Both the position numbers and the translations under genes were made by a program. A model generated the notes under the pieces. The model searched no databases. It saw only the letters and a program-made list of their open reading frames with translations, and was not told where the DNA came from. A stretch of 64,000 nt of DNA from Bacillus sp. B1-b2 (GTDB lineage: Bacteria; Bacillota; Bacilli; Bacillales; Cytobacillaceae), in contig NZ_WEHU01000002.1 of the NCBI RefSeq assembly GCF_009183415.1, forward strand, positions 124,001-188,000, in the 5' to 3' direction. How positions within the stretch are numbered: the first letter of the stretch is position 1; each line of letters opens with the position of its first letter. Positions 25,263 to 35,527 of this stretch are shown here, piece after piece.

Positions 25263-27257
25263 ATGTCCAAACAAACAGCTACGAGATATAAAGATATTTT
25301 TCAATATAATTCAAATGAAGTATTAGAATCTTTAAAAGAATTTCATGATTTATCTGATGTGAACATAGATGATGAAAAGCTAAAAGAAAACCTATCAAGT
25401 ATAAGTGAAGAGGTTGCTTCAGGTATTGACAGGATACAGATGAACTTAAATTTCTTAATAAAAAATGTGGAATGGGATACCTTTAATATCGCATTTTTTG
25501 GTGAAACAAATGCAGGTAAAAGTACAATTATAGAAGCATTAACAAATGGAGACGGAACCTTTATCGGAGATGGACGAAAAGATTTTACAAAAAAGATGGC
25601 AGGCTTGGCATTAAATGATGTTAAGTTATTAGACTTACCCGGAATTGAAGGAAATGAGCGTAAATTTATATCAGAAATTAAACGTGGAATTGAGAAAGCA
25701 CATATCATTTTTTATGTTATTGGTACAAATAAAGAACCTGAATATGAAACAATTAAAAAAATTCGATCCTTTTTACGAGATCAAGCAAAGGTTTATTCTA
25801 TCATAAATGTAAGGGGAAAGCCTAGTGTATATCGCCACCAAAAAGAATTGATATCCGATTCAATTCTTACGATTGAAAGTAGAACAAAGGAAAAGTTCAG
25901 AGAAATTTTAGGTGAGCATTACGAAGACAACATTATTCTTAATGGACATTTAGCCTTTTTATCTAAAAGTACACCCAAAAGGGATGATTTTGTCCGAGAT
26001 CAACAAAAATTGAAAGATGTATTCGGTTCTCTAGAAGAAGGCTATGAATTTTGTAATCTTAAAGAAGTGGAAAAGTTGCTTTCTAAGCTTTCGTTACAAA
26101 GTAAAAAAGAAATTGCTATTTCAAATACATACAAGTATATGAGTACTGTAGAATCGATTATTGGGCGGATCTTAAAAGGAAAAAAAGAATTTGATCGTGA
26201 AATTAAAAATATGCAACAAAAGACAGATGAAGCAGTGAGTAAAGCAGAGGTTACTATTTCGCAATTTCATAAAAATATTTTAAGCAGCGTTGATATAAAA
26301 ATTGACCAAATGAAAAGTAATCTGCAAAAAATAATATATGAAGGTATCGATAATGAATATAGTGAATCACTAATGAAGAGTAAACTTCATGCTGAACAAA
26401 GGTCTACAGAAAAAGAGATTAAGAGGTTGCTAGAGGAACAATTGGAAGATTTAAGATATGACATTACAAATATATTTAAGCAATTACAAAAACGTATAGA
26501 TCTTGAATTTAAGTTTAGAAGTATGGGAACTAATGACTTTAACGTCCAAGACATTATTAAGAAAATGGAAATTAGTATGGGATATGTTATGGAGGAAATC
26601 CTAGATGTGGGACTTTCGGTCATCGGAATTATCTTAATGGCATTTAATCCTATATTAGCAGTTATTGGTGGAATCATTGCAGTTTTAAGAAAAATATGGG
26701 ATTGGTTTTTTAGCAATCCTAACAAACGAAAAAGAGAGGCGAAAGGTAAAGCTTACGATGAAGTGAAAAATACTGTTAATGCATTGAAATTTAATATGAG
26801 GAAAACATTGAATAAAGAGATGGATAGTCTTCAACGTGATGTTAAAAAACAAGTGGGTGCTTTTGGGGATTTTATTTATCAAATTAGATTATTGAGTCTC
26901 GCAATGGACGATAAAATTCGTGATTTACAAACTAGTAAAGTGAAAATTAGTCAAGAATTAACAAGCTTCGTAGAAGACGTACGGCCAAGCTTTAGTTATT
27001 TTGACCTGAAGCTAAAACAAGCGATGTTTATCGGAGTGGAACGGCTTACTTGGGATATTTATAGATTAGAAAAAGTTGATTCCTATGATACGATTGGTGA
27101 TTTCTTTACTATCAATAATTTTCAAATTAAAGATGGCTATTTATATATTACCGAAAATAATGAGTTTATGTTTCGTTCTTCTTCCATATTAATAGATCAC
27201 TGTAAAAAAACAGATTATTCCATTCCAATTAAAGGAGTAAGGAGAAGTAGATTATGA
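25263..27257 (+). CDS. leoBC: Dynamin-like GTPase, LeoBC-like (Eleos)
   Basis: 664-aa dynamin-family GTPase. G1 is GETNAGKST at 80-88 and G3 DLPG at 124-127. The G4 region reads INVRGK, not the usual N/TKxD. A long helical stalk follows with coiled-coil character (about 290-440). A strongly hydrophobic hairpin (about 448-482, VGLSVIGIILMAFNPILAVIGG) could insert into membrane. The stop overlaps the start of a second dynamin-like gene (ATGA-type overlap at 27254-27257). Paired dynamin-like GTPases in this order define the Eleos anti-phage system (LeoBC + LeoA), a family named after enterotoxigenic E. coli Leo proteins. AAGGAGGA lies upstream of the ATG. Confidence 0.8.
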   Translation: MSKQTATRYKDIFQYNSNEVLESLKEFHDLSDVNIDDEKLKENLSSISEEVASGIDRIQMNLNFLIKNVEWDTFNIAFFGETNAGKSTIIEALTNGDGTFIGDGRKDFTKKMAGLALNDVKLLDLPGIEGNERKFISEIKRGIEKAHIIFYVIGTNKEPEYETIKKIRSFLRDQAKVYSIINVRGKPSVYRHQKELISDSILTIESRTKEKFREILGEHYEDNIILNGHLAFLSKSTPKRDDFVRDQQKLKDVFGSLEEGYEFCNLKEVEKLLSKLSLQSKKEIAISNTYKYMSTVESIIGRILKGKKEFDREIKNMQQKTDEAVSKAEVTISQFHKNILSSVDIKIDQMKSNLQKIIYEGIDNEYSESLMKSKLHAEQRSTEKEIKRLLEEQLEDLRYDITNIFKQLQKRIDLEFKFRSMGTNDFNVQDIIKKMEISMGYVMEEILDVGLSVIGIILMAFNPILAVIGGIIAVLRKIWDWFFSNPNKRKREAKGKAYDEVKNTVNALKFNMRKTLNKEMDSLQRDVKKQVGAFGDFIYQIRLLSLAMDDKIRDLQTSKVKISQELTSFVEDVRPSFSYFDLKLKQAMFIGVERLTWDIYRLEKVDSYDTIGDFFTINNFQIKDGYLYITENNEFMFRSSSILIDHCKKTDYSIPIKGVRRSRL

Positions 27258-28876
27258 CAATTACAACTTTTTTAAATGAAAAACAAGAGGTAATGAATAA
27301 GCTATTGAAATTAAAGCACAAGTTGGAACAGTTTAATGACATGGAACTAGATATGGGTGAGTTATTATCTAAAATTAATCAGTCCATAAAAAACATTCAA
27401 GGTGAAACTTTTGTAATGGCAATGTTTGGAGCATTCACTGATGGTAAATCAACTATATTAAAATCAATTACGAAACAAGAGAATATAAAAATATCACCTG
27501 AACCTACAACAGATGAAGTAACCTATTTCCATCTGGATGATCATAAGTTAGGAAAGGACTTTTTAATCGTCGATACCCCCGGTTTATTTTCTGAACATAT
27601 GCTTCACACAGAAAAAACAAAAAAATATATTTCCGAAGCAAATGTTGTAATCTATACAGTGGATTCTGTTAATCCACTCAAAGAGAGTCATCAGCAAACA
27701 ATCAAGTGGTTACTTGAAGACTTAGGCAAGCTTGATTCTACTATTTTTGTCATTAATAAAATGGATGCAGTAGCTGATCTTGAAGATGAAGAAGACTTTG
27801 CTCATCACAGTAATATTAAAAGAGAAGTAGTCTCACAGACCATAAAAAATATTGTTACCTTTGAGGGTGACCCAACGGTTATATGTGTGGCAGCTGACCC
27901 GTTTGAAATGGGTTTAGATTACTGGAGAAAGCAAGAAGATACCTATCAAGAACTTTCTAGAATGAGTAATCTTATGGATGCTTTAGATAAATTCATTATA
28001 GCTTCTAAAGAACAATTGATTTTAAAATCAGGAATTAGCGTAATAAAAGACACGATTCAGCAGTCTATTACAGAATTAACGCAGGTAAGAGATAGCGTAA
28101 AGAAAAATAGAGACTTGCTAAATAATCAGTTAGAAGAAACAGAGGATGAACTAGAGAAGTTTGAAAGAGAAATAACGAAGAAGCATAGTAACATTACCGA
28201 TGATGTGATCAATTTACGTGAAGATATATTTGCTTATATTAACTCAGCTTCAAGTCTTGAAGACTTACAGGCAAAGTTAAATACGAAAATTGGAGATGAG
28301 GGCTATATATTAAACAAAAAGATTGATGCAATTATCGAGAAGCATACGGAGAGTTTGATAGAAACACAAAAAGAGATGATTAATAATATTCAGTCCTCCA
28401 TGCAGTATCATGATCAGCTACAAAATCAACTATTAAATATGGGGAGTAAACTAGGTGGTAAGTTAGTTAAGGCATTATCAGGAACTTCTACAAAAGCAAT
28501 TTCGCAAACAATCTTAAAAGTACGCGACTTTGCAAAACTTCCGATTAAGTTCAAACCATGGGGAGCAGTTAAATGGGCAAAAGCACTTAAAACATTTGGT
28601 GCTGCACTATCGATTGCTCTTGATGCAATTACTGGAATTGTCGATTTTGTAAAGGAGAAAAAGCTAGAGGAAGGACGCAAGGATATTTCGAACAAAATAG
28701 AAAAGTTATTCAAAGAGTTTATTATATCTTTCACAAAATCCGAATATATAGCTAACTATTTTCCTGTTGTAGAGTTGAAGAATACACTTAGAACTGATAA
28801 ACAAAACGTCATTAATGCTTATGATGAAACGATTAATAAAATTGATAAGCATATCCTTGATTTAGAACAGTTATAA
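27254..28876 (+). CDS. leoA: Dynamin-like GTPase, LeoA-like (Eleos)
   Basis: 540-aa dynamin-like protein with a complete G domain: G1 GAFTDGKST at 59-67, G3 DTPG at 107-110, G4 NKMD near 169-172. The F-(S/T)-D-G-K variant of the P loop agrees with LeoA proteins as recalled. A helical stalk follows (coiled coil about 285-370), then an amphipathic or hydrophobic segment (about 435-475) that may contact membrane. Its ATG overlaps the stop of leoBC, so the two are translationally coupled in a fixed ratio. Eleos is thought to sense or remodel membrane during infection. Family and pairing are well supported; membrane action is inference. Confidence 0.8.
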   Translation: MTITTFLNEKQEVMNKLLKLKHKLEQFNDMELDMGELLSKINQSIKNIQGETFVMAMFGAFTDGKSTILKSITKQENIKISPEPTTDEVTYFHLDDHKLGKDFLIVDTPGLFSEHMLHTEKTKKYISEANVVIYTVDSVNPLKESHQQTIKWLLEDLGKLDSTIFVINKMDAVADLEDEEDFAHHSNIKREVVSQTIKNIVTFEGDPTVICVAADPFEMGLDYWRKQEDTYQELSRMSNLMDALDKFIIASKEQLILKSGISVIKDTIQQSITELTQVRDSVKKNRDLLNNQLEETEDELEKFEREITKKHSNITDDVINLREDIFAYINSASSLEDLQAKLNTKIGDEGYILNKKIDAIIEKHTESLIETQKEMINNIQSSMQYHDQLQNQLLNMGSKLGGKLVKALSGTSTKAISQTILKVRDFAKLPIKFKPWGAVKWAKALKTFGAALSIALDAITGIVDFVKEKKLEEGRKDISNKIEKLFKEFIISFTKSEYIANYFPVVELKNTLRTDKQNVINAYDETINKIDKHILDLEQL

Positions 28877-29002
28877 AAAGTCGCTATAAAAACATTAGCA
28901 TTTGGTTGAATATTTTTAAATTCTTTCAAGTTAATTTTGGAAAGCCCGCAGGGTAAATCCTATTATTATTACTTTTGCATAACAAAATTAGGAGAAGCGA
29001 TT

Positions 29003-31084
29003 ATGGATAATACTACTACAAATATAGATATCAAGGAAGATTTACAAGAGCATTTTGAAATTGTACTTGATGAATTAGGGAACCCTCGTGAATGGACTCA
29101 AGAAAAAACTTCCCAATTTTATAAGAAATTCTTCAAAGGAAGTACACTTAATAAACACTTAACCTTAAAAATTATAGAAATTAAAGAGTATCCTAACTTT
29201 AATTTGTTTATATCAACTGTAATAAATCATGAAACTTTTAAACCTTTCTGGAATCCTTATCTTACAAAAAATTGGACTGTTGCGTTTACATATAATAAAG
29301 AGGCTACTTCTTTTAAAGTTGGGGATCTTATTATTGCAACAACTGAAGAATTAAATTTAGAAGAAATTTCAAATGAAAATAGAAAGCTTGACCTCCTATC
29401 TATTGATGTGAGTTCTATACAATATACTAGTTTGGAAACTTCATTTATATACAAATATGGAGAAGCGTTTACAAAGAGGATTGTAAAACAATTTGGTTCA
29501 TTAGAAGAAATAGCACCATTCATTATTGCTGAATTCGAAAAAGACGTTGATGAACAAATAGGCAATCTTGAGAAGTATTTAGATATTAAGGTTAATGAAT
29601 TTGAGGATCAAGAACTGAGACTTGAAGCTGAACATACAAAGATAAAAAATGAAAGAACAGCTCGATATAAAGAATTAGAATTGGAAATAGAAGAAGAATA
29701 TCAATCAAAATTAAAAAAGTATGAAATAGAAAAAGACAAGTTGGATAATCAAGAAAGAAAATTAGAAGGCCGACGTAGAAATATAAGTGAAAATGAAAAA
29801 CAGTTACAGTCGCAAGAAGATGAAATTTTCCGCAGGCAAGAAGAGTTAGTAACTAGAAAGAAATCTTTACAAGAATACGAAAATTCATTGAACAGTCAGT
29901 TCGAAAGGTTTAATTTACTTAACCCATTTTCCCAAGTAGAAGCAGAGAATGTGTTTGAAGATAATATAATTAATTGGAATGAACAAAAGGATATAGTTGC
30001 AATAATTCAAGGTGCGCTTCATGCTCAGTGCAACTTACAGTATGAAAGAGAAGTAATTGAAAGTTTTCTAGGAGCTTTAATGTCAAATCAGATTATTATT
30101 TTGAACGGTCCAAGTGGTACTGGGAAATCAAGCTTAGTAAGTAATTTTTCAAATATAATATTCGGTGCAAAAACTAGTACGATTAGGGTTCAATCAAGTT
30201 GGACTGACAAACAAGATTTACTAGGCTTTTTCAATCCAATAGATTACCAGTATATTTCAACTCCATTTTTAGATTCTTTGATTGAAGCGTGTAATAACAA
30301 AAAGTATCCTTATTTTATATGTTTAGATGAAATGAATTTAGCTCATGTTGAATATTATTTTGCAGAGTTTTTAAGCGCAAGAGAAGAAAAAGAACCAAAA
30401 ATCTCACTATATTCTTCACATTTTCAAAAACTGGCAATGAATAATATTATGCCATTTTTAAAGTATGATGAAGATAATCGTCCGTTATTACATGAAGAAG
30501 AGCTTAGTAAATTATCTACATCCGACAGAATTAGGGTGCAAAATTGCTTTGATTTGTGTTTTAAGTATCCTGCGGAAATAGTTGTTCCACCTAATGTTCG
30601 TTTTGTAGGAACGATGAATATGGACCATACAGTAAAAGGGTTAAGTCCCAAAATGATAGATCGGAGCTTTGTGGTTAACATAGAGTATCCTGAGAATGAG
30701 GAAGTATTACTAGAAGAACTTGAGCAATTAAAGGTTAATGAATTAATTGCTGTAAACATGGAAGATGATTTACTAATAAAAGAAATGGATATTGAACTAC
30801 GCTACACTATAAAACAAATTAATCCTTTGCTTAGTACTTTAGGGGCTAGACTAAACAGAAGATCATTGGACCAAATAGGTACTTATGCTAAAGCAGTTAG
30901 CTCAGAGTCAACTTTAGATCAAGTCGTTATAGGAAAAATTTTACCGAGAATTAACGTATTAAAAAATGACAAAACGACTGCTGCATTTAGGGATTTACTA
31001 GCAAGCCTCTCAATTAGTGAGGATACTAAAGATTTAATGAATGAGATGATTAATGAAGGAAGAACAATAACTTACTGGAGATGA
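29003..31084 (+). CDS. McrB-like AAA+ ATPase with N-terminal coiled coil
   Basis: 693-aa protein starting at ATG 29003 (MDNTTTNID), which has AGGAG upstream; a frame open 22 codons further lacks a site. Residues ~1-170 are an unrecognised N-terminal domain, probably the recognition module. A long charged coiled coil follows (about 180-305). The AAA+ domain has Walker A GPSGTGKSS near 370-378, Walker B CLDEMNLAHVEYYF near 440-453, and the McrB-type sensor MNMDHTVKGLSPKMIDRS near 536-553. McrB proteins use GTP to drive the nuclease McrC on modified DNA. The next gene, 6 bases on, is the matching nuclease. It lies 126 bases behind leoA with no visible terminator. Confidence 0.8.
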   Translation: MDNTTTNIDIKEDLQEHFEIVLDELGNPREWTQEKTSQFYKKFFKGSTLNKHLTLKIIEIKEYPNFNLFISTVINHETFKPFWNPYLTKNWTVAFTYNKEATSFKVGDLIIATTEELNLEEISNENRKLDLLSIDVSSIQYTSLETSFIYKYGEAFTKRIVKQFGSLEEIAPFIIAEFEKDVDEQIGNLEKYLDIKVNEFEDQELRLEAEHTKIKNERTARYKELELEIEEEYQSKLKKYEIEKDKLDNQERKLEGRRRNISENEKQLQSQEDEIFRRQEELVTRKKSLQEYENSLNSQFERFNLLNPFSQVEAENVFEDNIINWNEQKDIVAIIQGALHAQCNLQYEREVIESFLGALMSNQIIILNGPSGTGKSSLVSNFSNIIFGAKTSTIRVQSSWTDKQDLLGFFNPIDYQYISTPFLDSLIEACNNKKYPYFICLDEMNLAHVEYYFAEFLSAREEKEPKISLYSSHFQKLAMNNIMPFLKYDEDNRPLLHEEELSKLSTSDRIRVQNCFDLCFKYPAEIVVPPNVRFVGTMNMDHTVKGLSPKMIDRSFVVNIEYPENEEVLLEELEQLKVNELIAVNMEDDLLIKEMDIELRYTIKQINPLLSTLGARLNRRSLDQIGTYAKAVSSESTLDQVVIGKILPRINVLKNDKTTAAFRDLLASLSISEDTKDLMNEMINEGRTITYWR

Positions 31085-31090
31085 GTTTAA

Positions 31091-33160
31091 TTGGAGTTAT
31101 GGATAGCAAAAATAAATACTAATAAAAAACATCCAATTCAAGAACTAATATCTCAACTTATAATCAATGAGGATAATAATTCCTATAATTCGTATGAATA
31201 TAATGGAACTATAGTTGTGAAAACATGTAATAAAAATACAAAAAGCGTTTTCTTATCACACTATAATATAAAATCAAAGTCAGAAAGAATTCCTATGTTT
31301 TACGATGAGAATTACGATGCATGGTTTGATAAGGGGGATGAGGAACGCGCCCCTGTTGGAATAAATCAATGTGGGACATTTTTTTTTGAAGCTGAAAATA
31401 ATGAAGGTTATGTTGTCAATAGAACAAGAGATGTTTTTGTAACGAGTAAACTCTTATCGGAAGAAGAGTTTGAACAAATGAAAGATGAAATTGCAAATAT
31501 CCTTGAGGATTTAGCAGTCTCTACTAGTGGTCCTGTAAACTTATTGAGTCAGAAGCAAGAACAGATTAACAGAATGATAGAGACACATAAAAAGATAGAA
31601 GAACTAAAGGAATTACTATTAGATATTGATAGAAATCCTCATTTTGAATTAACCCAACAAAATAAATTACAGAATTATTCAAAAGTCAAACGGATTAACA
31701 TCAAAACATTAATGGAAAAGAAATTATATCCTTTTAAGGATAAATTTATGGTTGTGGAAAACGTACCTTCAACAGAAATAATTGAACATGGAATGATACG
31801 TTGGAGTTTAGAGGTATTACGACAAAATTTTAATAGATATCTTCTTAAAGAGCAATTAAAAATATCGGAAATTAACAATAGAATCCAAGACTTAATCAAT
31901 TCCCAAAGTCTGTTAGGTAATCAACGTGATTTTTCATTTGAAGGCAAGAGAATAAGTAATTCAATTGAAAAAGATCTGAACTTTTTAAGAAAGTTATTAT
32001 TACAAGCAGAGGAAATGGAGTCTAGTGTCGAAAATATATTAAGTTCAGTTGATGACTGTTTACAATTTTCTATTCTTTCTGTTAAGGCTGAAGAATTAGA
32101 TATTACTCAACTATTTACATTTTCGCCATTATATTCTCAAGTGTTTCAATGTATAAATGATTTATTAGATGAAAACAACAAAAAAAGTATTGCATTTACG
32201 TATCAAAGTCTTCAAAAGACTCCATTTTTGTATGAAATATGGGGCCTACTTTCGATTATCCACTCACTAATTTATAATTGTGGCTTTATCTCGACAATGA
32301 ATCCATTTTCAAAAATTAAGTTTTATGTTGAAAATGGCATGGATTTAGAGGGCATTAAATTCTCTTTTGAAAGACCTGTATATCGCTCCCCCATAAATGT
32401 AAATCAAGGGAATTATATAGATGGAAAATATATATATAAACAGCAGAAGAGTATCTTAAAATTGGAGTTGTGTTATGAGAAAGTTATAAAGGGAGCTGAA
32501 AAGCCATATAAACCAGATTACACATTTATTTTTAATGATGGACAATCCGAAAAAACTGCATTTTTAGATGCAAAATATAAGCCTATAGAAGATGAAAGAA
32601 TTTGGAATGGAATTATTAAAGATGTATCCTTTAATAAATATTATAAGACACTGGATTCAAAACCTATTGCTTCATTCTTGATGCATCCTAACCCACTAAA
32701 AGATTCAGGGGTAAATAATTGGAATATGATAACTAAACAAAGGGAAGCATCAAGGCATTTATTTGGTAGTTTTCACTTCCGTCCTAATGAAAGAAGTAGT
32801 TTTATCGAGTGGATAAATATGCTAGTACATTATCACTTAATGTATGATGGGGTATGTTTTCATTGTGGAACTCATCAAAGTACAGTTTGCGAATCAACTG
32901 ATGGGAAAAGGTGGAGGAAGTACCATACGTGCCAGAATAATGATTGTGAAGCTTTTTGGGTAAAATCAAGCTGTTTCAATCGTATAGATGGTCCAAACAA
33001 ATTAAACGATGCACATAGTAAAATTTCTGCTACTCTTTACAAATATACAAAACACTCAAATATGAATTACCACTTGGAAACAGATGTTGATTGGGATGTA
33101 CTTTGTCCAGTTTGTGATAAGTCAGCCAAAGACTTGCCAAGAAGATATAATTATTATTGA
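31091..33160 (+). CDS. McrC/LlaJI-like (DUF2357-type) nuclease subunit
   Basis: 689-aa partner of the McrB-like ATPase, starting at TTG 31091 with GGAG about ten bases upstream. An N-terminal beta-rich region and a helical middle precede a PD-(D/E)xK nuclease core near 475-497: KPDYTFIF followed by FLDAKYK. Two cysteine clusters follow: CFHCG...C...C(x5)C near 590-632 and CPVC near the C-terminus, likely zinc ribbons. This is the layout of DUF2357/LlaJI-type restriction proteins, which pair with McrB-like GTPases. A strong terminator follows. Nuclease assignment is good. DNA target and modification dependence are unknown. Confidence 0.75.
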   Translation: MELWIAKINTNKKHPIQELISQLIINEDNNSYNSYEYNGTIVVKTCNKNTKSVFLSHYNIKSKSERIPMFYDENYDAWFDKGDEERAPVGINQCGTFFFEAENNEGYVVNRTRDVFVTSKLLSEEEFEQMKDEIANILEDLAVSTSGPVNLLSQKQEQINRMIETHKKIEELKELLLDIDRNPHFELTQQNKLQNYSKVKRINIKTLMEKKLYPFKDKFMVVENVPSTEIIEHGMIRWSLEVLRQNFNRYLLKEQLKISEINNRIQDLINSQSLLGNQRDFSFEGKRISNSIEKDLNFLRKLLLQAEEMESSVENILSSVDDCLQFSILSVKAEELDITQLFTFSPLYSQVFQCINDLLDENNKKSIAFTYQSLQKTPFLYEIWGLLSIIHSLIYNCGFISTMNPFSKIKFYVENGMDLEGIKFSFERPVYRSPINVNQGNYIDGKYIYKQQKSILKLELCYEKVIKGAEKPYKPDYTFIFNDGQSEKTAFLDAKYKPIEDERIWNGIIKDVSFNKYYKTLDSKPIASFLMHPNPLKDSGVNNWNMITKQREASRHLFGSFHFRPNERSSFIEWINMLVHYHLMYDGVCFHCGTHQSTVCESTDGKRWRKYHTCQNNDCEAFWVKSSCFNRIDGPNKLNDAHSKISATLYKYTKHSNMNYHLETDVDWDVLCPVCDKSAKDLPRRYNYY

Positions 33161-33502
33161 ACAAGCAAATTTCCATATACAAACAAATCAAAATAACCAC
33201 TTTCAATCCATTAGAATTGAAAGTGGTTATTTTGATTTTATTTAAAGTTGGAAATCATTTCTGTAAAAAATAATTGTTACTACACACTAGGTGGATTAAA
33301 TTTGGAGTGGGTAACTTTATCTATATGGTTTGTCAAAAATCAACCGTTTTAAACAAATTTAGACTTTTTTTCCTTTTTAGTCTGATATAATTAGTAATAT
33401 ATAAAATTAATATGCCTGTTAAGAAGTATGGACATAAATACACAGTGTTTTTTCTGAAATATTGTTTTGGTTTGAAAAATCTGTACAGAAGGGTAGTCTA
33501 AA
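33161..33502. other. Intergenic region upstream of the AIPR gene
   Basis: It contains the terminator above and a TATAAT box at 33386-33391 without a convincing -35. AGAAGGG lies just before the AIPR start. No ORF of interest. Confidence 0.4.
33190..33240. terminator. Perfect 18-bp stem terminator after the McrC-like gene
   Basis: The arms at about 33190-33207 and 33216-33233 are perfectly complementary around an 8-base loop (core AACCACTTTCAAT/ATTGAAAGTGGTT), and T-rich sequence follows. It separates the McrBC-like pair from the AIPR gene. Confidence 0.9.
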
Positions 33503-35527
33503 ATGGATGCAATTGTACAACGTTATTTTAATAAGTTTTGCACAGAAAACAACCTAGCCAATAAAAATAAGGAATCTGTTTTATTTGAGAAATTTGCAAA
33601 TTATTGTGTCTTAGTAAATCAGAATATACATAATTTAGTTCTCTCCGCGGTTGAAACTGGAGAAGGTGATGATTGCTCGACAGATGGACTAGCAATAGTA
33701 ATTAATAATAGGTTAGTTACTAATTTAACTGAACTTACTGATATCATCAATTTTAGAATGGATATCAAAGTGCATTTTATATTTATTCAAACAAAGATGT
33801 CAGATAAGTTTGAGGGTACAGAATTTCTTAATTTCGGTAGTGGAGTAATTGATATTTTTAAGCCTAAAGAACAACATGAACTACGACGAAATGATTCCAT
33901 TCAAGAAAAGTGTGAAATGGTTGAATATATTATAGATAATTACGAGATTTTAGAAGAACCACCTAAATGTTCATTATTTTATGTATGTAATGGTAAGTGG
34001 GTAGAGGATCAAAATTTAGTGGCGCGTATATCGAAAGTCAAAGCTGACTTTAAAATATTAGATATATTAGGCGAAGTAAATTTCTATCCAGTGGGGAATG
34101 CAGAACTTAGAAGATTATATGAGGATTCTAAAAATCAAAATGTTGCAGAATTAGAAATGTATAAGCGAATTGAATTACCTTATACAGAAGGTATTGAAGA
34201 GGCATACTTAGTTATAATGCCCGCTAAAGAATTAGTTAGTATTATCTCAGATGGAGATGAATTGAAAAAAGGGATATTTGATTCAAATATTCGTGATTTT
34301 CAAGGATATGAAGATAATAGGGTGAATAGTGATATAAATTCTACAATAAATTCTTCATCAAAAGATAAGTTTGGATTCCTTAATAATGGTATTACAATAG
34401 TTGGGAAATCACTAACTAAAAAGAGAGATAAATATTTACTGAAGAATTTCCAAATTGTAAATGGCTGTCAAACTAGTAATCTACTATTTGAGAATAGGGA
34501 AATGCTAAACGATAAAATGTGGGTCAATGTAAAAGTAATTATTACTGAAAGTGAAGATTTAATTAACAAAGTAGTTAAGGCTACCAATAGCCAAACAGTA
34601 GTTGAAGAAATTCATTTACAGGCTATGTCTGATTATCAATTACATTTAGAAAGTTTTTATAAAACCTATAAATTCAAAGGTGAAGAATTATTTTATGAGC
34701 GTCGTTTAGGACAATTTAATTTAGAAAGTGGAATAGAAAAAAATAAGGTAGTTTCAATTGAAGAACAAATTAAATCTTTTTCAGCAGTTTTTTTAGATGC
34801 ACCTCATAAATCTAGTAGATATTATGGAAGTTTATTAGAGGATATTGAGAAAAAAATATTTTTAGGGGATCATGAACCTATTATATATTTCACTTCGTCA
34901 TATATGAGTCAATTAATTGAAATTGAATTTCTAAATAATAATATTGCTCAGAAATACAGGAAATATAAATATCATATTTTAATGTTAATAAAATTAATAA
35001 TAACAAAAAACCAAAAAATACCACCGTTTAATTCTAAAAAGATAATTATTTTTTGTGAAGAGTTGTTAAATGTAGTGAAAAGTAATTTTTTAGAATTAGT
35101 AAATGAATCTATTGAAATATTAAATAATGTTATTGATGATATTAATAATGTTGAGAATAACAAATTCCAAAGTGTAGTAAATCAGATAATAATGTACTGT
35201 TATTTAAATATTACTACCAAGGATATTATAAGTTTTGAGAATTTTTTAGATGAAATGGAGACTTATCTAGTGCCATTCCATAATCTAAGCATAGATGGTG
35301 ATATGCGTTACAATATTGGTCAATGGATAGACTCGCTCTTGCTTATGTTAAATACATTTGGTAAACACGATATGGTAGTTAATATTCAAATGTATGCTAA
35401 TATTTTAGATGAAAGCGATAGAAATAGTAGAAAGAACGTCTCTACCAACATTTTCAGATATCTTAATGAAGAAAAAGCAGAAATTGAAAATAAAATTAAT
35501 AAGTCACAACGATATCTTGAAGTATAA
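33503..35527 (+). CDS. AIPR-family (abortive infection phage resistance) protein
   Basis: 674-aa protein with the AIPR signature: FGFLNNGITIVGKS near 291-304, VNGCQTSNLLFE near 321-332 and KATNSQTVVE near 362-371. The N-terminal ~220 residues carry the associated restriction-like part (VHFIFIQTKMSDKF near 91-104 resembles a QxK nuclease strand). The C-terminal half is very AT- and Asn/Ile/Lys-rich. AIPR proteins are implicated in abortive infection. Whether they cut nucleic acid is not settled. It is a single gene with its own promoter region, separated by a terminator from the McrBC-like pair. Confidence 0.85.
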   Translation: MDAIVQRYFNKFCTENNLANKNKESVLFEKFANYCVLVNQNIHNLVLSAVETGEGDDCSTDGLAIVINNRLVTNLTELTDIINFRMDIKVHFIFIQTKMSDKFEGTEFLNFGSGVIDIFKPKEQHELRRNDSIQEKCEMVEYIIDNYEILEEPPKCSLFYVCNGKWVEDQNLVARISKVKADFKILDILGEVNFYPVGNAELRRLYEDSKNQNVAELEMYKRIELPYTEGIEEAYLVIMPAKELVSIISDGDELKKGIFDSNIRDFQGYEDNRVNSDINSTINSSSKDKFGFLNNGITIVGKSLTKKRDKYLLKNFQIVNGCQTSNLLFENREMLNDKMWVNVKVIITESEDLINKVVKATNSQTVVEEIHLQAMSDYQLHLESFYKTYKFKGEELFYERRLGQFNLESGIEKNKVVSIEEQIKSFSAVFLDAPHKSSRYYGSLLEDIEKKIFLGDHEPIIYFTSSYMSQLIEIEFLNNNIAQKYRKYKYHILMLIKLIITKNQKIPPFNSKKIIIFCEELLNVVKSNFLELVNESIEILNNVIDDINNVENNKFQSVVNQIIMYCYLNITTKDIISFENFLDEMETYLVPFHNLSIDGDMRYNIGQWIDSLLLMLNTFGKHDMVVNIQMYANILDESDRNSRKNVSTNIFRYLNEEKAEIENKINKSQRYLEV

